Positions 38,401 through 46,598 of a stretch of DNA of 64,000 bases are shown here, piece after piece. A program made the position numbers and the translations under genes. A model generated the notes under the pieces. It was not told the origin of the DNA, ran no database searches, and saw nothing but the letters and a program-made list of their open reading frames with translations. The first letter of the stretch is position 1. Each line of letters starts with the position of its first letter. This DNA comes from Saprospiraceae bacterium (GTDB lineage Bacteria; Bacteroidota; Bacteroidia; Chitinophagales; Saprospiraceae): assembly GCA_016714985.1 (NCBI GenBank), contig JADKBS010000017.1, forward strand, positions 133,082 through 197,081. The letters run 5' to 3'.

Positions 38401-39822
38401 CTACCGCCACCCTCCCCCCAGCGCCCGATAAACCCCAACCCCCATCATCAATTCCCGCTGCTTCATCTCCACCAGTTCCAGCCTCGTGCTCAGGGCATTT
38501 TGCTGCGCAAACAAGACCTCCAAGTACGTTGCACGGCTCGTGCGGAACAGGTCATTGGAGGTAGAAATGGAGCGGGTAAACACCTCCGCCTCCGAGCGTT
38601 TCAAGTCGAGGGAACGCTGGAGGTTGCGGAGGCCCGCCAGCCCGTTGTGGACCTCCACGTAGCCGCCGAGGATGGCTTGCTGGTAGGCGTAGAGCGCCTC
38701 CAATTGGTAGGCATCGGCGGCGTTGAATTCCGCCTGAATCGCCCGTTTGTTGATGAGCGGGGCAGCCAGGCCGCCGAGCAACCCATAGGCGAACGAGGCA
38801 GGTTTTGTCACCAATAAATCGGGGCGGAAGGCTTGCAGGCCCAGCAGCCCGTTGATTTCCACCGTCGGGTAAAACAGCGCACGGGCGGCGTTCAAGTCAG
38901 CCTTCGAGGCAGCCAGTTCCAACTCCGCCGCCCGGATGTCGGGGCGGTTGCGGAGCAACTGGGCGGGCACGCCAGCCACCAACGACGGCGGCGACATTTC
39001 CAATAAATCAAGGCTGCTGCGCTGCACGGGCTGCGGGTACCTGCCGCAGAGGTAGTTGATGATGCTCTCGTTTTCCACGATGAGCTGCTCCATCTCGATG
39101 CGCTGCCCCCGCAGGCCGAGCAGTTGCGCCTCGAACTGCTCAACGGCCAATTCGTTGGCCATGCCTGCCTCTTTTTGCACCCGCACCAGTTCGAGGGCGT
39201 TCTGCTGTATGCCGATGTTCTCGTCAACGATGCGCAGGCTGGCATCAAGCGACAAGAGGTCGTAATAGGCAGCGGCGATTTCGGCGACGATGGTGGTCTG
39301 AACGAAATTGCGGCCCTCCACGCTCGCCAGAAAACGGTTGGCGGCGGCTTGGCGGCGGTTCTTCAGTTTGCCCCAAGCGTCAATTTCCCAACTGCTTTGC
39401 AGGCCGACGAAAAAATCGGGCAGGTTAATCGGGATGAGCTTGCCGTCAATCATCTCGGTGGTGATGTTCCCGCCGTCCATCGTATAAAGGCCAAACTTGC
39501 GCAGGCTCGTCGTGCCCGCCGCCTCCACGGTGGGCAGCAGCGCCCCGTTCGCCGCCAGTATGCCCGACTTTGCCGCCTCGATGCGCTGCAGGGCAATTTT
39601 CAGGTCGAGGTTGTTGGCGAGGGCGGTGTCAATCAGCCCTTCGAGGAAGGGGTCGTTGAAGTATTCCCGCCAGTTGAGGGTGGCCGAATTGGTGGTGTCG
39701 GCGGTGGTACTTGCGAAGGTGTCCGGCATGGGCAGCAGGGTGTCCGTGCGGAGGACTTCGACGGGCTTGCAACTGGCGAACCAGAGCATGGTGAATAGGA
39801 TAATGATGGGTATATTTTTCAT
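38401..39822 (-). CDS. Outer-membrane efflux lipoprotein, TolC/NodT family
   Basis: 473 residues from ATG 39822, the start of lipoprotein signal MKNIPIIILFTMLWFASC; the open frame extends 48 codons upstream through low-complexity repeat DNA and is rejected as coding. Two OEP repeats follow: the first with NSATLNWREYFNDPFLEGLI and ANNLDLKIALQRIEAAK, the second with RPDIRAAELELAASKADL. This is the outer-membrane duct that pairs with an RND pump and a membrane fusion protein. Last gene of the three-gene operon; the repeat element at 39851-39997 separates it from the pump gene. Confidence 0.9.
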   Translation of the reverse strand: MKNIPIIILFTMLWFASCKPVEVLRTDTLLPMPDTFASTTADTTNSATLNWREYFNDPFLEGLIDTALANNLDLKIALQRIEAAKSGILAANGALLPTVEAAGTTSLRKFGLYTMDGGNITTEMIDGKLIPINLPDFFVGLQSSWEIDAWGKLKNRRQAAANRFLASVEGRNFVQTTIVAEIAAAYYDLLSLDASLRIVDENIGIQQNALELVRVQKEAGMANELAVEQFEAQLLGLRGQRIEMEQLIVENESIINYLCGRYPQPVQRSSLDLLEMSPPSLVAGVPAQLLRNRPDIRAAELELAASKADLNAARALFYPTVEINGLLGLQAFRPDLLVTKPASFAYGLLGGLAAPLINKRAIQAEFNAADAYQLEALYAYQQAILGGYVEVHNGLAGLRNLQRSLDLKRSEAEVFTRSISTSNDLFRTSRATYLEVLFAQQNALSTRLELVEMKQRELMMGVGVYRALGGGWR

Positions 39823-39850
39823 TTCTGATTTGTCAATTTTTGATGTTCTT

Positions 39851-39997
39851 TTGATTGACGATTGACGATTACATGATTGTTGATTTTTGATGTAAATGGC
39901 TGATTTTTTGATGGTTGATGTTCGGCACATCGTCAATTCCAAATCGTACATTCCATCAACAATCATGTAATCATGTAATCAACAATCGTCAATCAAA
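39851..39997. repeat. Palindromic element, copy 1 (between RND pump and TolC genes)
   Basis: About 147 bp whose ends are inverted repeats of a GATTGACGATTACATGATTG-type sequence. It is the reverse complement of the element at 43277-43424, with close matching over most of its length, so the two copies flank the pump gene as inverted repeats. Size, terminal inverted repeats and lack of coding suggest a MITE or REP/BIME-like element. Confidence 0.85.
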
Positions 39998-40020
39998 AAC
40001 AAGATTAGCGATTTAAGTCT

Positions 40021-43000
40021 TCACGCTTCCATCTCCTCCGTCAGCGGCATCTCCTCCGTAATCTCCACGTGCTCCTCCTTCGCTTTTTTCACAAAAAACT
40101 CGGACAGCGTGGCGAAAATCACGTACAGCCCCGGCACGAGCACGACCCCGAACACCGTCCCGAACAGCATCCCGCCCGCTGCCGCTGCGCCGATGGTCCG
40201 GTTGCCGATAGCACCTGCGCCGTTGGCGAAAAGCAGCGGCAACAAGCCAGCGATGAAGGCGAACGAGGTCATCAGGATGGGGCGCAGTCGCAGGGTCGCC
40301 CCTTCAATGGCGGCACGGAGCGGCGTCAGGCCCTCCTTGTGCTTCATGGCGGCGAACTCGATGATGAGGATGGCGTTTTTTCCCAGCAGGCCGATGAGCA
40401 TGACCATGGCAATCTGGGCGTAGATATTGTTCTCCAAGCCCATCGCTGCGAGCAGTGCAAAAGCCCCGAATACCCCGGTCGGGAGGCTGAGGATGACGGG
40501 CATGGGCAGTAGGAAACTCTCGTATTGCGCAGCAAGCAAAAGATAGACGAACAGCAGGCAAATCAGGAAGATATAGACGGCTTGGTTGCCCGTCGCCACC
40601 TCGTCACGGGTGATGCCCGCCCAGTCTATGTCGTAGCCTTTCGGCAATTTGGCCTTGGCCACCTCTTGCACGGCGGCGATGGCCGAACCGGAACTGTAGC
40701 CCGGTGCCGCCTCGCCGTTCAGCTCGGCAGATGGGTACATATTGTAGCGGGTCACTTGGTCCACGCCATAGATTTTTTCGATGGACATGAACGCCGAAAG
40801 CTGCACCATTTCGTCCTCATCGTTTTTCACGTAGAGCTTCAAGATGTCCTCCGGCTTGGCACGGTACTCTGGCAGTGCCTGCACCATCACCTTGTACATT
40901 TGGCCGAAACGGATAAAATTGGTGGCGTACTCCGAGCCGAGCAACGTCTGCAAAGCGCCCATCGCATTGCTCACGGTCACGCCTTTTTGTGCCGCCTTGT
41001 CGTTGTCAATATGCACCATGTACTGCGGGTAGCTGGCATCGAAAATGGTGAAGGCCGATGCAATCTCCGGTCGGGCTTGCAGGTCGGTGATGAACTGCTG
41101 CACGACGCCTTCCATCGCCTTGAAATCGCCCTTGCCCGTCTTGTCCAACAGCCGCAGCTCGAAGCCACTGGCATTGCCATAGCCCGGCACGGCGGGCGGT
41201 GGGAAAAACTCAATTTTGGCATCTTTGATATGCTTGGTTTTTTCCTCCAAAATGCCAATCACGTCGTCCACCGTCTCTTTCCTTGCCTCCCAAGGTTTCA
41301 GGTTCACGAGGCAGGTGCCGTAGGTAGCGCCCGTGCCGTCGGAGAGGATGTTCGTGCCCGCCAAAGTGGACACCGACTCGATGGCTGCTATGCCCTTGCT
41401 CACCCGTTGTATCTCGTTGACGACCTCCTTGGTGCGCTCCAGCGTGGAACCAGAAGGCGTGGTGATACTGGCGTAAAACGTGCCTTGGTCTTCATTGGGG
41501 ATAAAGCCTGTCGGCAATATTTTACCCAAAAAACCGGTGCCAGCAACGAAGGCAATGAGCATGGCAAAGGTGACGACCCGGCGGCTGGCCAATGCGCCGA
41601 GCAGGCGCTGGTAGCGGTTGGCCAGCCCATCGTACCAGCGGTTGAAACCTGCGAAAAAACGGGCGGTCAGCGACTTTTTGCCAGCATGGCTGCCGTGGCT
41701 GTTTTTCAACAAAATGGCGCAAAGCGCAGGTGTGAGCGTGAGCGCCACCACGCCGGACAGCACGATGGAAATGGCCATTGTGACCGAAAATTGTCGGTAA
41801 AAAATGCCGACCGGCCCCGACATGAACGCCACCGGGATGAACACCGCCGACATGACCAGCGTGATGGCGACGATGGCCCCGCTGATTTCGTGCATCGCCT
41901 GCTCGGTGGCCTGCATGGGCGTAATGCGGGCGTTGCCCTCCATCTTGGCATGGACGGCTTCAACGACCACGATGGCGTTGTCCACCACGATGCCGATGGC
42001 CAGCACGAGGGCGAACAGCGTGACGAGGTTCAGCGAGAAGCCGAAAAGCTGCATGAACAGGAAGGTGCCGACCAGCGAAACGGGCACGGCGATGGCCGGG
42101 ATGAGCGTCGAGCGCCAGTCTTGCAGGAAGATGAAAACCACGAGCGAAACCAGCAGGAACGCCTCGATGAGCGTCTTGATGACCTCGTGCACCGAGGCGT
42201 CGAGGAAGCGGGAAACGTCGTAGCTCACCTCGTAGTCCATGCCATCGAGGAAGGCGCTTTGCTTGATTTCCGCCATGCGTTTTTTTACGTTGGCGATGAC
42301 CTCGCTGGCATTGGAGCCGGGCAATTGCTTGAGCATGAGGGCGGCGCAGGGCTGGCCGTTCAACTTGGCTTCCACGTCGAAATAGGTGGTGCCGAACTCC
42401 ACGTCCGCCACGTCCTTTATCCTCAGAATCTGCCCGTCGGGCGTGGATTTTATGGGCAAATTGGCGTACTGCTCCTCGGTGTTGTACTTGCCCGTGTACT
42501 TGATGACGTATTGGAGCGACTGGGCGGTTTTGTCGCTGCTCTCGCCCACTTTTCCGGGCGCCGCCTCGATGTTCTGCTCGTCGAGGGCTTCGAGGATGTC
42601 GTCGGTGGAGAGGTTGTAGGCCAGCAGTTTATCGGGCTTGAGCCAGATGCGCATGGCGTACTCTTTTGCCCCCAAAATATCGGCGAAGCCGACGCCGTTG
42701 ACCCGTTTCAGTTCCGCCAGCACATTGATGTCGGCGAAATTGTAAAGGAATTTTTCGTCCAGCATCGAGTCCCGGCTGAAGATATTGAGGTACATCAGCA
42801 TGGCGTTCTCCTCTTTGGCGATTTTCACGCCGTTGCGGGTCACTTCGGTGGGGAGTTCGCCCATGACGGCAGTCACCCGGTTTTGCACGTTGACGGCGGC
42901 TACGTCGGGGTCGGTGCCCACCTCGAAGATGACCTGCACCACGCCCACACCGTCGTTCCCGGCATCGGAGGACATATACTTCATGCCCGGCACACCGTTG

Positions 43001-43206
43001 ATGGCACGTTCGAGCGGTACGAGGGCAGCCTTGGTCACGGTTTCGGCATTGGCACCGGTGTATTCCACGGTCACGTTCACCTCCGGCGGTGCCACGCTGG
43101 GGAACTGCGTCATGGGCAATTGCGTCAGCGCCAACACGCCGAGTATGGTAATGAAGGTGGATATGACAATGGAGAGAATGGGGCGATGTATGAATTTGAC
43201 GGTCAT
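40021..43206 (-). CDS. RND efflux pump inner-membrane subunit, AcrB/HAE1 family
   Basis: 1061 residues, the normal size. MTVKFIHRPILSIVISTFIT begins TM1, followed by the FPSVAPPEVNVTVEYTGANA porter start, the TM4 region GIVVDNAIVVVEAVHAKM with the conserved Asp, and the TM10 end MLIGLLGKNAILIIEFA. The porter and docking repeats and 12 TM helices are all in place with no break. The HAE1 subgroup exports drugs and lipophilic compounds by proton antiport. Middle gene of an MFP-RND-OMF operon. A long antisense frame (40525-43215) is a codon-bias shadow. Confidence 0.95.
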   Translation of the reverse strand: MTVKFIHRPILSIVISTFITILGVLALTQLPMTQFPSVAPPEVNVTVEYTGANAETVTKAALVPLERAINGVPGMKYMSSDAGNDGVGVVQVIFEVGTDPDVAAVNVQNRVTAVMGELPTEVTRNGVKIAKEENAMLMYLNIFSRDSMLDEKFLYNFADINVLAELKRVNGVGFADILGAKEYAMRIWLKPDKLLAYNLSTDDILEALDEQNIEAAPGKVGESSDKTAQSLQYVIKYTGKYNTEEQYANLPIKSTPDGQILRIKDVADVEFGTTYFDVEAKLNGQPCAALMLKQLPGSNASEVIANVKKRMAEIKQSAFLDGMDYEVSYDVSRFLDASVHEVIKTLIEAFLLVSLVVFIFLQDWRSTLIPAIAVPVSLVGTFLFMQLFGFSLNLVTLFALVLAIGIVVDNAIVVVEAVHAKMEGNARITPMQATEQAMHEISGAIVAITLVMSAVFIPVAFMSGPVGIFYRQFSVTMAISIVLSGVVALTLTPALCAILLKNSHGSHAGKKSLTARFFAGFNRWYDGLANRYQRLLGALASRRVVTFAMLIAFVAGTGFLGKILPTGFIPNEDQGTFYASITTPSGSTLERTKEVVNEIQRVSKGIAAIESVSTLAGTNILSDGTGATYGTCLVNLKPWEARKETVDDVIGILEEKTKHIKDAKIEFFPPPAVPGYGNASGFELRLLDKTGKGDFKAMEGVVQQFITDLQARPEIASAFTIFDASYPQYMVHIDNDKAAQKGVTVSNAMGALQTLLGSEYATNFIRFGQMYKVMVQALPEYRAKPEDILKLYVKNDEDEMVQLSAFMSIEKIYGVDQVTRYNMYPSAELNGEAAPGYSSGSAIAAVQEVAKAKLPKGYDIDWAGITRDEVATGNQAVYIFLICLLFVYLLLAAQYESFLLPMPVILSLPTGVFGAFALLAAMGLENNIYAQIAMVMLIGLLGKNAILIIEFAAMKHKEGLTPLRAAIEGATLRLRPILMTSFAFIAGLLPLLFANGAGAIGNRTIGAAAAGGMLFGTVFGVVLVPGLYVIFATLSEFFVKKAKEEHVEITEEMPLTEEMEA

Positions 43207-43276
43207 TATTTTTGATTTAGGTAAAAGAATGGCTGGGTGCGGGGAGGCCGCACCAGTATTGGGTTTTAAACTTGTC

Positions 43277-43424
43277 TTGATTGTTGATTGACGATTACAT
43301 GATTACATGATTGTTGATGGAATGGAGGATTTATTAGTTGCGATGGCCGCAACATATACCATCCGAAAATCAAACATTTACATCAAAAATCAACAATCAT
43401 GTAATCGTCAATCAACAATCAAAA
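43277..43424. repeat. Palindromic element, copy 2 (between MFP and RND genes)
   Basis: A 148-bp element with imperfect terminal inverted repeats (TTGATTGTTGATTGACGATT at one end and its complement at the other). It is the inverted counterpart of 39851-39997. In the transcript it would fold into a long hairpin between the membrane-fusion and pump genes, which could affect relative expression. Confidence 0.85.
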
Positions 43425-43454
43425 AAAACACGAGCCCATCATTTAATTCATTCG

Positions 43455-44591
43455 CTAACATTGACATAAATTCCCCAGCGGCTTAAAATCAGGCGTCACC
43501 ACATCCCCCTGTTTCACGGTCTGTATGCCTTCGTAGATGAACTTGTCATTGACCGAAAGACCGCTCTCGATGACATAAAGATGGGAGAGGCGCAGCTTGG
43601 GCACGATGGCCCGCATTTCCACTTTGTTGCCCTCGCCGAGCACATAGACATAGAGCTTGTCCTGCACCTCGAAAGTGGATTTCTGTGGGATGACGAGGGC
43701 GTTTTTCAACTCGTTTTCGATAAGCACTTTGCCGCTGGAGCCGTGCTTTAGGAAATGCCCCGGATTGAGGAAACGGGCACGGAAGGCGATGCTGCCCGTG
43801 GCCTTGTCAATGACCGTTTCGGCGGTTTCTACCTTGCCCTTGTGAGGGTGCAGTTGGCCGTTGACGAGCTGGAGCGTGGCGCTTTTTTTCCAGTCGGTAT
43901 TCTTTTGTTGCTCCAGTTCGAGGTACTCTTTTTCAGAGACGTTGAAATAGGCAAAAACATCGTGGTTGCTGGACAAAGTGGTGAGCAACATGCCTTCTTC
44001 GATGAGGCTGCCCTGCTTGTTCGGGATGCGGTTGATGATGCCGCTGAATGGGGCCTTCACCTGAGCAAATGAGATGTTCAACTGGGCCGCCGACACGTCG
44101 GATTTTGCCTCCTCAATCTTCGCACGGAGCGCCTCCAACTTCGCCTCCGACATGGCCAACTCAGACTTGGAAACGACGTTTTTCTCGACCAAAATGCGGG
44201 TGTTCTGCACCTCCACTTCCGCCACTTTAGCTTCTGCATTGGCGCTGTTCAGCAGGGCGTTTGCCTTCCTGAGTTCTTCCCGCAAAGCCTGGCTGCTGAT
44301 GGTGAAAAGCACTTGGCCTTCCCGCACCGGTTGGCCCTCGTCCACATGCACTTTTTCGAGGAAGCCCTGTATCCTTGCCCGAAGCTCGACGTGCTGCGGC
44401 GACTGGATGTCGGCGACGTACTCCTTTTGATAAGTGGTATCCATAATGAGGGGCTGCGTGACGGGGTAGGATTGGTTTTCGGCAACGGTTTCGCCGGGTG
44501 TTTTATCGGTAGCGCAGGCAGTGAGCATAAGCGCTGCAAAAAGGCTGGGCATGGCCAGCGAAAGGAAATTAAAGCGATTATTTGTAAACAT
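43455..44591 (-). CDS. RND efflux membrane fusion lipoprotein, AcrA/MexE type
   Basis: 378 residues. Lipoprotein-type signal with LTAC (Cys26) after MFTNNRFNFLSLAMPSLFAA. The biotinyl-lipoyl half motif is RIQGFLEKVHVDEGQPVREGQ; a coiled hairpin (EELRKANALLNSANAEAKVAE) and the second lipoyl half AQVKAPFSGIINRIPNKQGS follow, then beta-barrel and membrane-proximal domains. It joins the pump to the outer-membrane duct. First gene of the operon (MFP, RND, OMF). Confidence 0.93.
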   Translation of the reverse strand: MFTNNRFNFLSLAMPSLFAALMLTACATDKTPGETVAENQSYPVTQPLIMDTTYQKEYVADIQSPQHVELRARIQGFLEKVHVDEGQPVREGQVLFTISSQALREELRKANALLNSANAEAKVAEVEVQNTRILVEKNVVSKSELAMSEAKLEALRAKIEEAKSDVSAAQLNISFAQVKAPFSGIINRIPNKQGSLIEEGMLLTTLSSNHDVFAYFNVSEKEYLELEQQKNTDWKKSATLQLVNGQLHPHKGKVETAETVIDKATGSIAFRARFLNPGHFLKHGSSGKVLIENELKNALVIPQKSTFEVQDKLYVYVLGEGNKVEMRAIVPKLRLSHLYVIESGLSVNDKFIYEGIQTVKQGDVVTPDFKPLGNLCQC

Positions 44592-44915
44592 GGTTGTATG
44601 AATTTAAGAAAATGGTTAACGGTGGGTTTGGGCCGCACAACGGGGATAGGGTTGGCTGTTTGTCATGCAGCCTTTGGCCATTGGCAAACGGCTGCGATGG
44701 CAAGCGGACGCAGTACAAAATGCTTTGCTGCACGGATTTGCGTCGCAGGTAATTCCCGGTGTGCATTAATCCCCAATACGGGGTTAATTGCTCCTTGAAA
44801 AATCAGCGAAATAATCAATGAGGCTAGGCAGTTGCAAACGGCAACAGACCAAAGTTTTTAAATTAAAATAATGGTGGAATATATGCGCACGGCGAACGCC
44901 GGGCATATTATTTAT
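44592..44915. other. Intergenic upstream of the efflux operon
   Basis: Contains the promoter region of the efflux operon by position, but I find no well-spaced TTTG/TAnnTTTG pair. No regulator gene or clear operator palindrome was recognised apart from the hairpin at 44881-44908. Confidence 0.35.
44881..44908 (-). terminator. Hairpin downstream of small protein gene
   Basis: ATATGCGCACGGCG and CGCCGGGCATAT form a GC-rich hairpin with minor mismatches, just after the stop at 44916. The T-run is weak. Confidence 0.4.
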
Positions 44916-45311
44916 TTATGCGGCCAGCTTGGGTGGTGGCGCATTTATTTCGGAGATAAATTGCGAATTAAATCGCTTGAAATAATCAGGGGTGGGCAAT
45001 GCATCGGTCAAGGCTAAACCCAGCTTGGGCGCAGTTATTTTGACCGGAATATATTGGGAGACATCTTTTAAAACTTTGACTGCAGTACCGCTATCAGGGT
45101 CGTCATCATTGGTTTCTTCAAAGCAGTCTTCAATGTCCAAAATTTGCTCTGCAATGATTTCCGTAATGGTTTCCATCTCGTTCACCGACAAGTCTTCTGC
45201 CACCCAGTCCCCATTGGGGTCAATGGGGTCAACACTGGTGTTGATGAAAAAGCTTACCATCAGCAGCCAGAAGTATTTGAAGATGATATGTTGGCGGATG
45301 AATTGCATTGC
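44916..45311 (-). CDS. Small acidic membrane-anchored protein, unrecognised
   Basis: 131 residues from Met 45311 (MQFIRQHIIFKYFWLLMVSFF), one N-terminal hydrophobic helix. An acidic stretch follows (DIEDCFEETNDDDPDSG), then a C-terminal part rich in Pro (PVKITAPKLGLALTDALPTP, EINAPPPKLAA). The layout recalls the small secreted proteins that sit in front of efflux operons in Bacteroidota, but I do not recognise a family. It precedes the RND operon on the same strand with a gap of 324 bp, so a link to efflux is inferred only. Confidence 0.55.
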   Translation of the reverse strand, partial: AMQFIRQHIIFKYFWLLMVSFFINTSVDPIDPNGDWVAEDLSVNEMETITEIIAEQILDIEDCFEETNDDDPDSGTAVKVLKDVSQYIPVKITAPKLGLALTDALPTPDYFKRFNSQFISEINAPPPKLAA

Positions 45312-45560
45312 GTGCACAAAAATAAGGCGTAGTGATTTAATTTGTCAATAAGCTGTAACGAATCCAAGCATCTTTAGTTGTTGCTTAATCTGAATTTAAT
45401 ACAATGGGGAGCTACGCAGGAAGGGAATAATTACTCGCAGCCAAAAACAATGCCACGATTAACGAGTAAAAGCCCCAAGCCATTTGATGAGTCCGTTATC
45501 GCTTCGATACCTGTTATAGATAGTCTCATTTAAAATTGATGAACAAAATTTAGCCAACAG

Positions 45561-45644
45561 CAGTCACCAACGAGAGGAGGGGTTATCAAACCCCGATGTT
45601 TCGGAACGCCGGGGTTTGATAACCCCTCCTCTCATTGGTGACTG
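45561..45644. repeat. 84-bp near-perfect palindrome
   Basis: Arms of about 35 bp (left begins CAGTCACCAACGAGAGGAGG, right ends in its complement with one mismatch) separated by a loop of about 13 bases. No T-run follows. It is too long and symmetric for an ordinary terminator. Confidence 0.85.
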
Positions 45645-45716
45645 CTATCAATTTCAAATGCGTTCATCTATAAACTGCATTGATTGTTTGCCACCCTAGA
45701 TTTTTTCCACGAACCC

Positions 45717-45746
45717 TTTGTCGAACAAAAATTTCTAATACCTTTG
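45717..45746 (+). promoter_or_regulatory. Bacteroidota promoter for the isomerase-like gene
   Basis: TTTG at 45717-45720, then 18 nt, then TACCTTTG at 45739-45746, a full match to TTTG/TAnnTTTG. Transcription would start near 45753, leaving a leader of about 90 nt before ATG 45845. Confidence 0.75.
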
Positions 45747-45844
45747 CACCCTCAAAAAATTCACCCTTTTGAGGAGTTAGAAGAAAAGCATCAACATACA
45801 CTATTGAGACCTACATTTCCTAACTGCCTAATTTTTATTTTGAC

Positions 45845-46150
45845 ATGACGCAGGAATACCAATTCATGGTAGATTTTACGCTCCCGAAAGTGCTGTCAGA
45901 AGATTTCCTCCGCCAGATACCGCACCAGCGGGCCAAAGTCAACAAGCTATTCAGGGACGGCAAGCTCGTCAACTACGCCCTTTCCCTCGACAATTCCAAG
46001 ATTTGGGCGACCATCAACGCCAACTCAGAACTGGACGTGCTGGAACTGGTCTCGCAACTGCCTCTGACCCGTTTCATGCAGTACAAAATCAACCTCCTTA
46101 CTTTCTACACAGGCGCCAATTCGGATGCCCCGGTTTTCTCGATGAACTGA
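45845..46150 (+). CDS. Muconolactone isomerase-like small protein
   Basis: 101 residues with the ferredoxin-like fold of the MIase family: QFMVDFTLPKVLSEDFLRQIP, KLFRDGKLVNYALSLDNSKIWATI, then LDVLELVSQLPLTRFMQYKI. It is cytoplasmic and probably oligomeric. In catabolic bacteria MIase acts on muconolactone, but no other aromatic pathway gene is present and the catalytic residues cannot be confirmed, so a generic role is likely. A single gene with its own strong promoter. Confidence 0.75.
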   Translation: MTQEYQFMVDFTLPKVLSEDFLRQIPHQRAKVNKLFRDGKLVNYALSLDNSKIWATINANSELDVLELVSQLPLTRFMQYKINLLTFYTGANSDAPVFSMN

Positions 46151-46598
46151 ACGGCCACAGCCGCTGCTCTTGGGGAACATAATTTTTGCATGGCAGTGTT
46201 CGCTGCTTGATTAATCCAAGTTGTGATTACTCGAATTAAACCCCTTTTTCGGTCCACAAATATATTTAGCGTATGTCGCTGCATCGCCGTTAGGCGGGAC
46301 TCCTTTTAGGGGAAACGAAAATTTTGCCCCACAAAATTTTCGTTTCCCCTTTATTGGGAGCAGCCGAACGCAACCTGACGTCAAGCTTACACCTCCCCCG
46401 TCATTGTGTAAAAATCCACCTCCAACACGTATTGCGGATTCCTTGGATTAGCACAAAAATTGCCAATGGACGAATTTATTGAAAGGTAGGAACAAGTTTG
46501 GGTACCAAACATAACTTTTATCCACCAATCAACGTTGATATGACCTGTCACCCCCAATGACACCCATCTTCCAAAACAATCCAGTATCCATTTATTCT
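46151..46598. other. Intergenic with perfect 19-bp hairpin
   Basis: Between the isomerase-like and caspase genes, both on plus. It contains the hairpin 46308-46350; no gene or clear promoter seen. Confidence 0.5.
46308..46350. terminator. Perfect 19-bp stem-loop
   Basis: AGGGGAAACGAAAATTTTG (46308-46326) pairs perfectly with 46332-46350 around a CCCCA loop; TTAT follows. It could terminate the isomerase transcript, although it is unusually AT-rich and long. Confidence 0.6.

Larger units (their letters stand above)
45312..45844. other. Intergenic with long hairpin and promoter
   Basis: A divergent region between the small acidic protein and the isomerase-like gene. It carries the hairpin 45561-45644 and the promoter 45717-45746, described separately; nothing else was recognised. 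Confidence 0.6.

Noticed and set aside
39823..39966. Extra 48 N-terminal codons of the TolC-type gene
   Set aside because: They translate low-complexity palindromic repeat DNA; the lipoprotein signal starts at 39822.
40525..43215. Long open frame of 896 codons antisense to the RND pump gene
   Set aside because: It mirrors a strongly biased GC-rich coding gene with all RND motifs on the other strand, and its translation is His/Gly/Asp/Glu/Arg-rich without domain sense.
45561..45644. Integron attC site
   Set aside because: The palindrome lacks the RYYYAAC / GTTRRRY ends and there is no integrase or cassette array.
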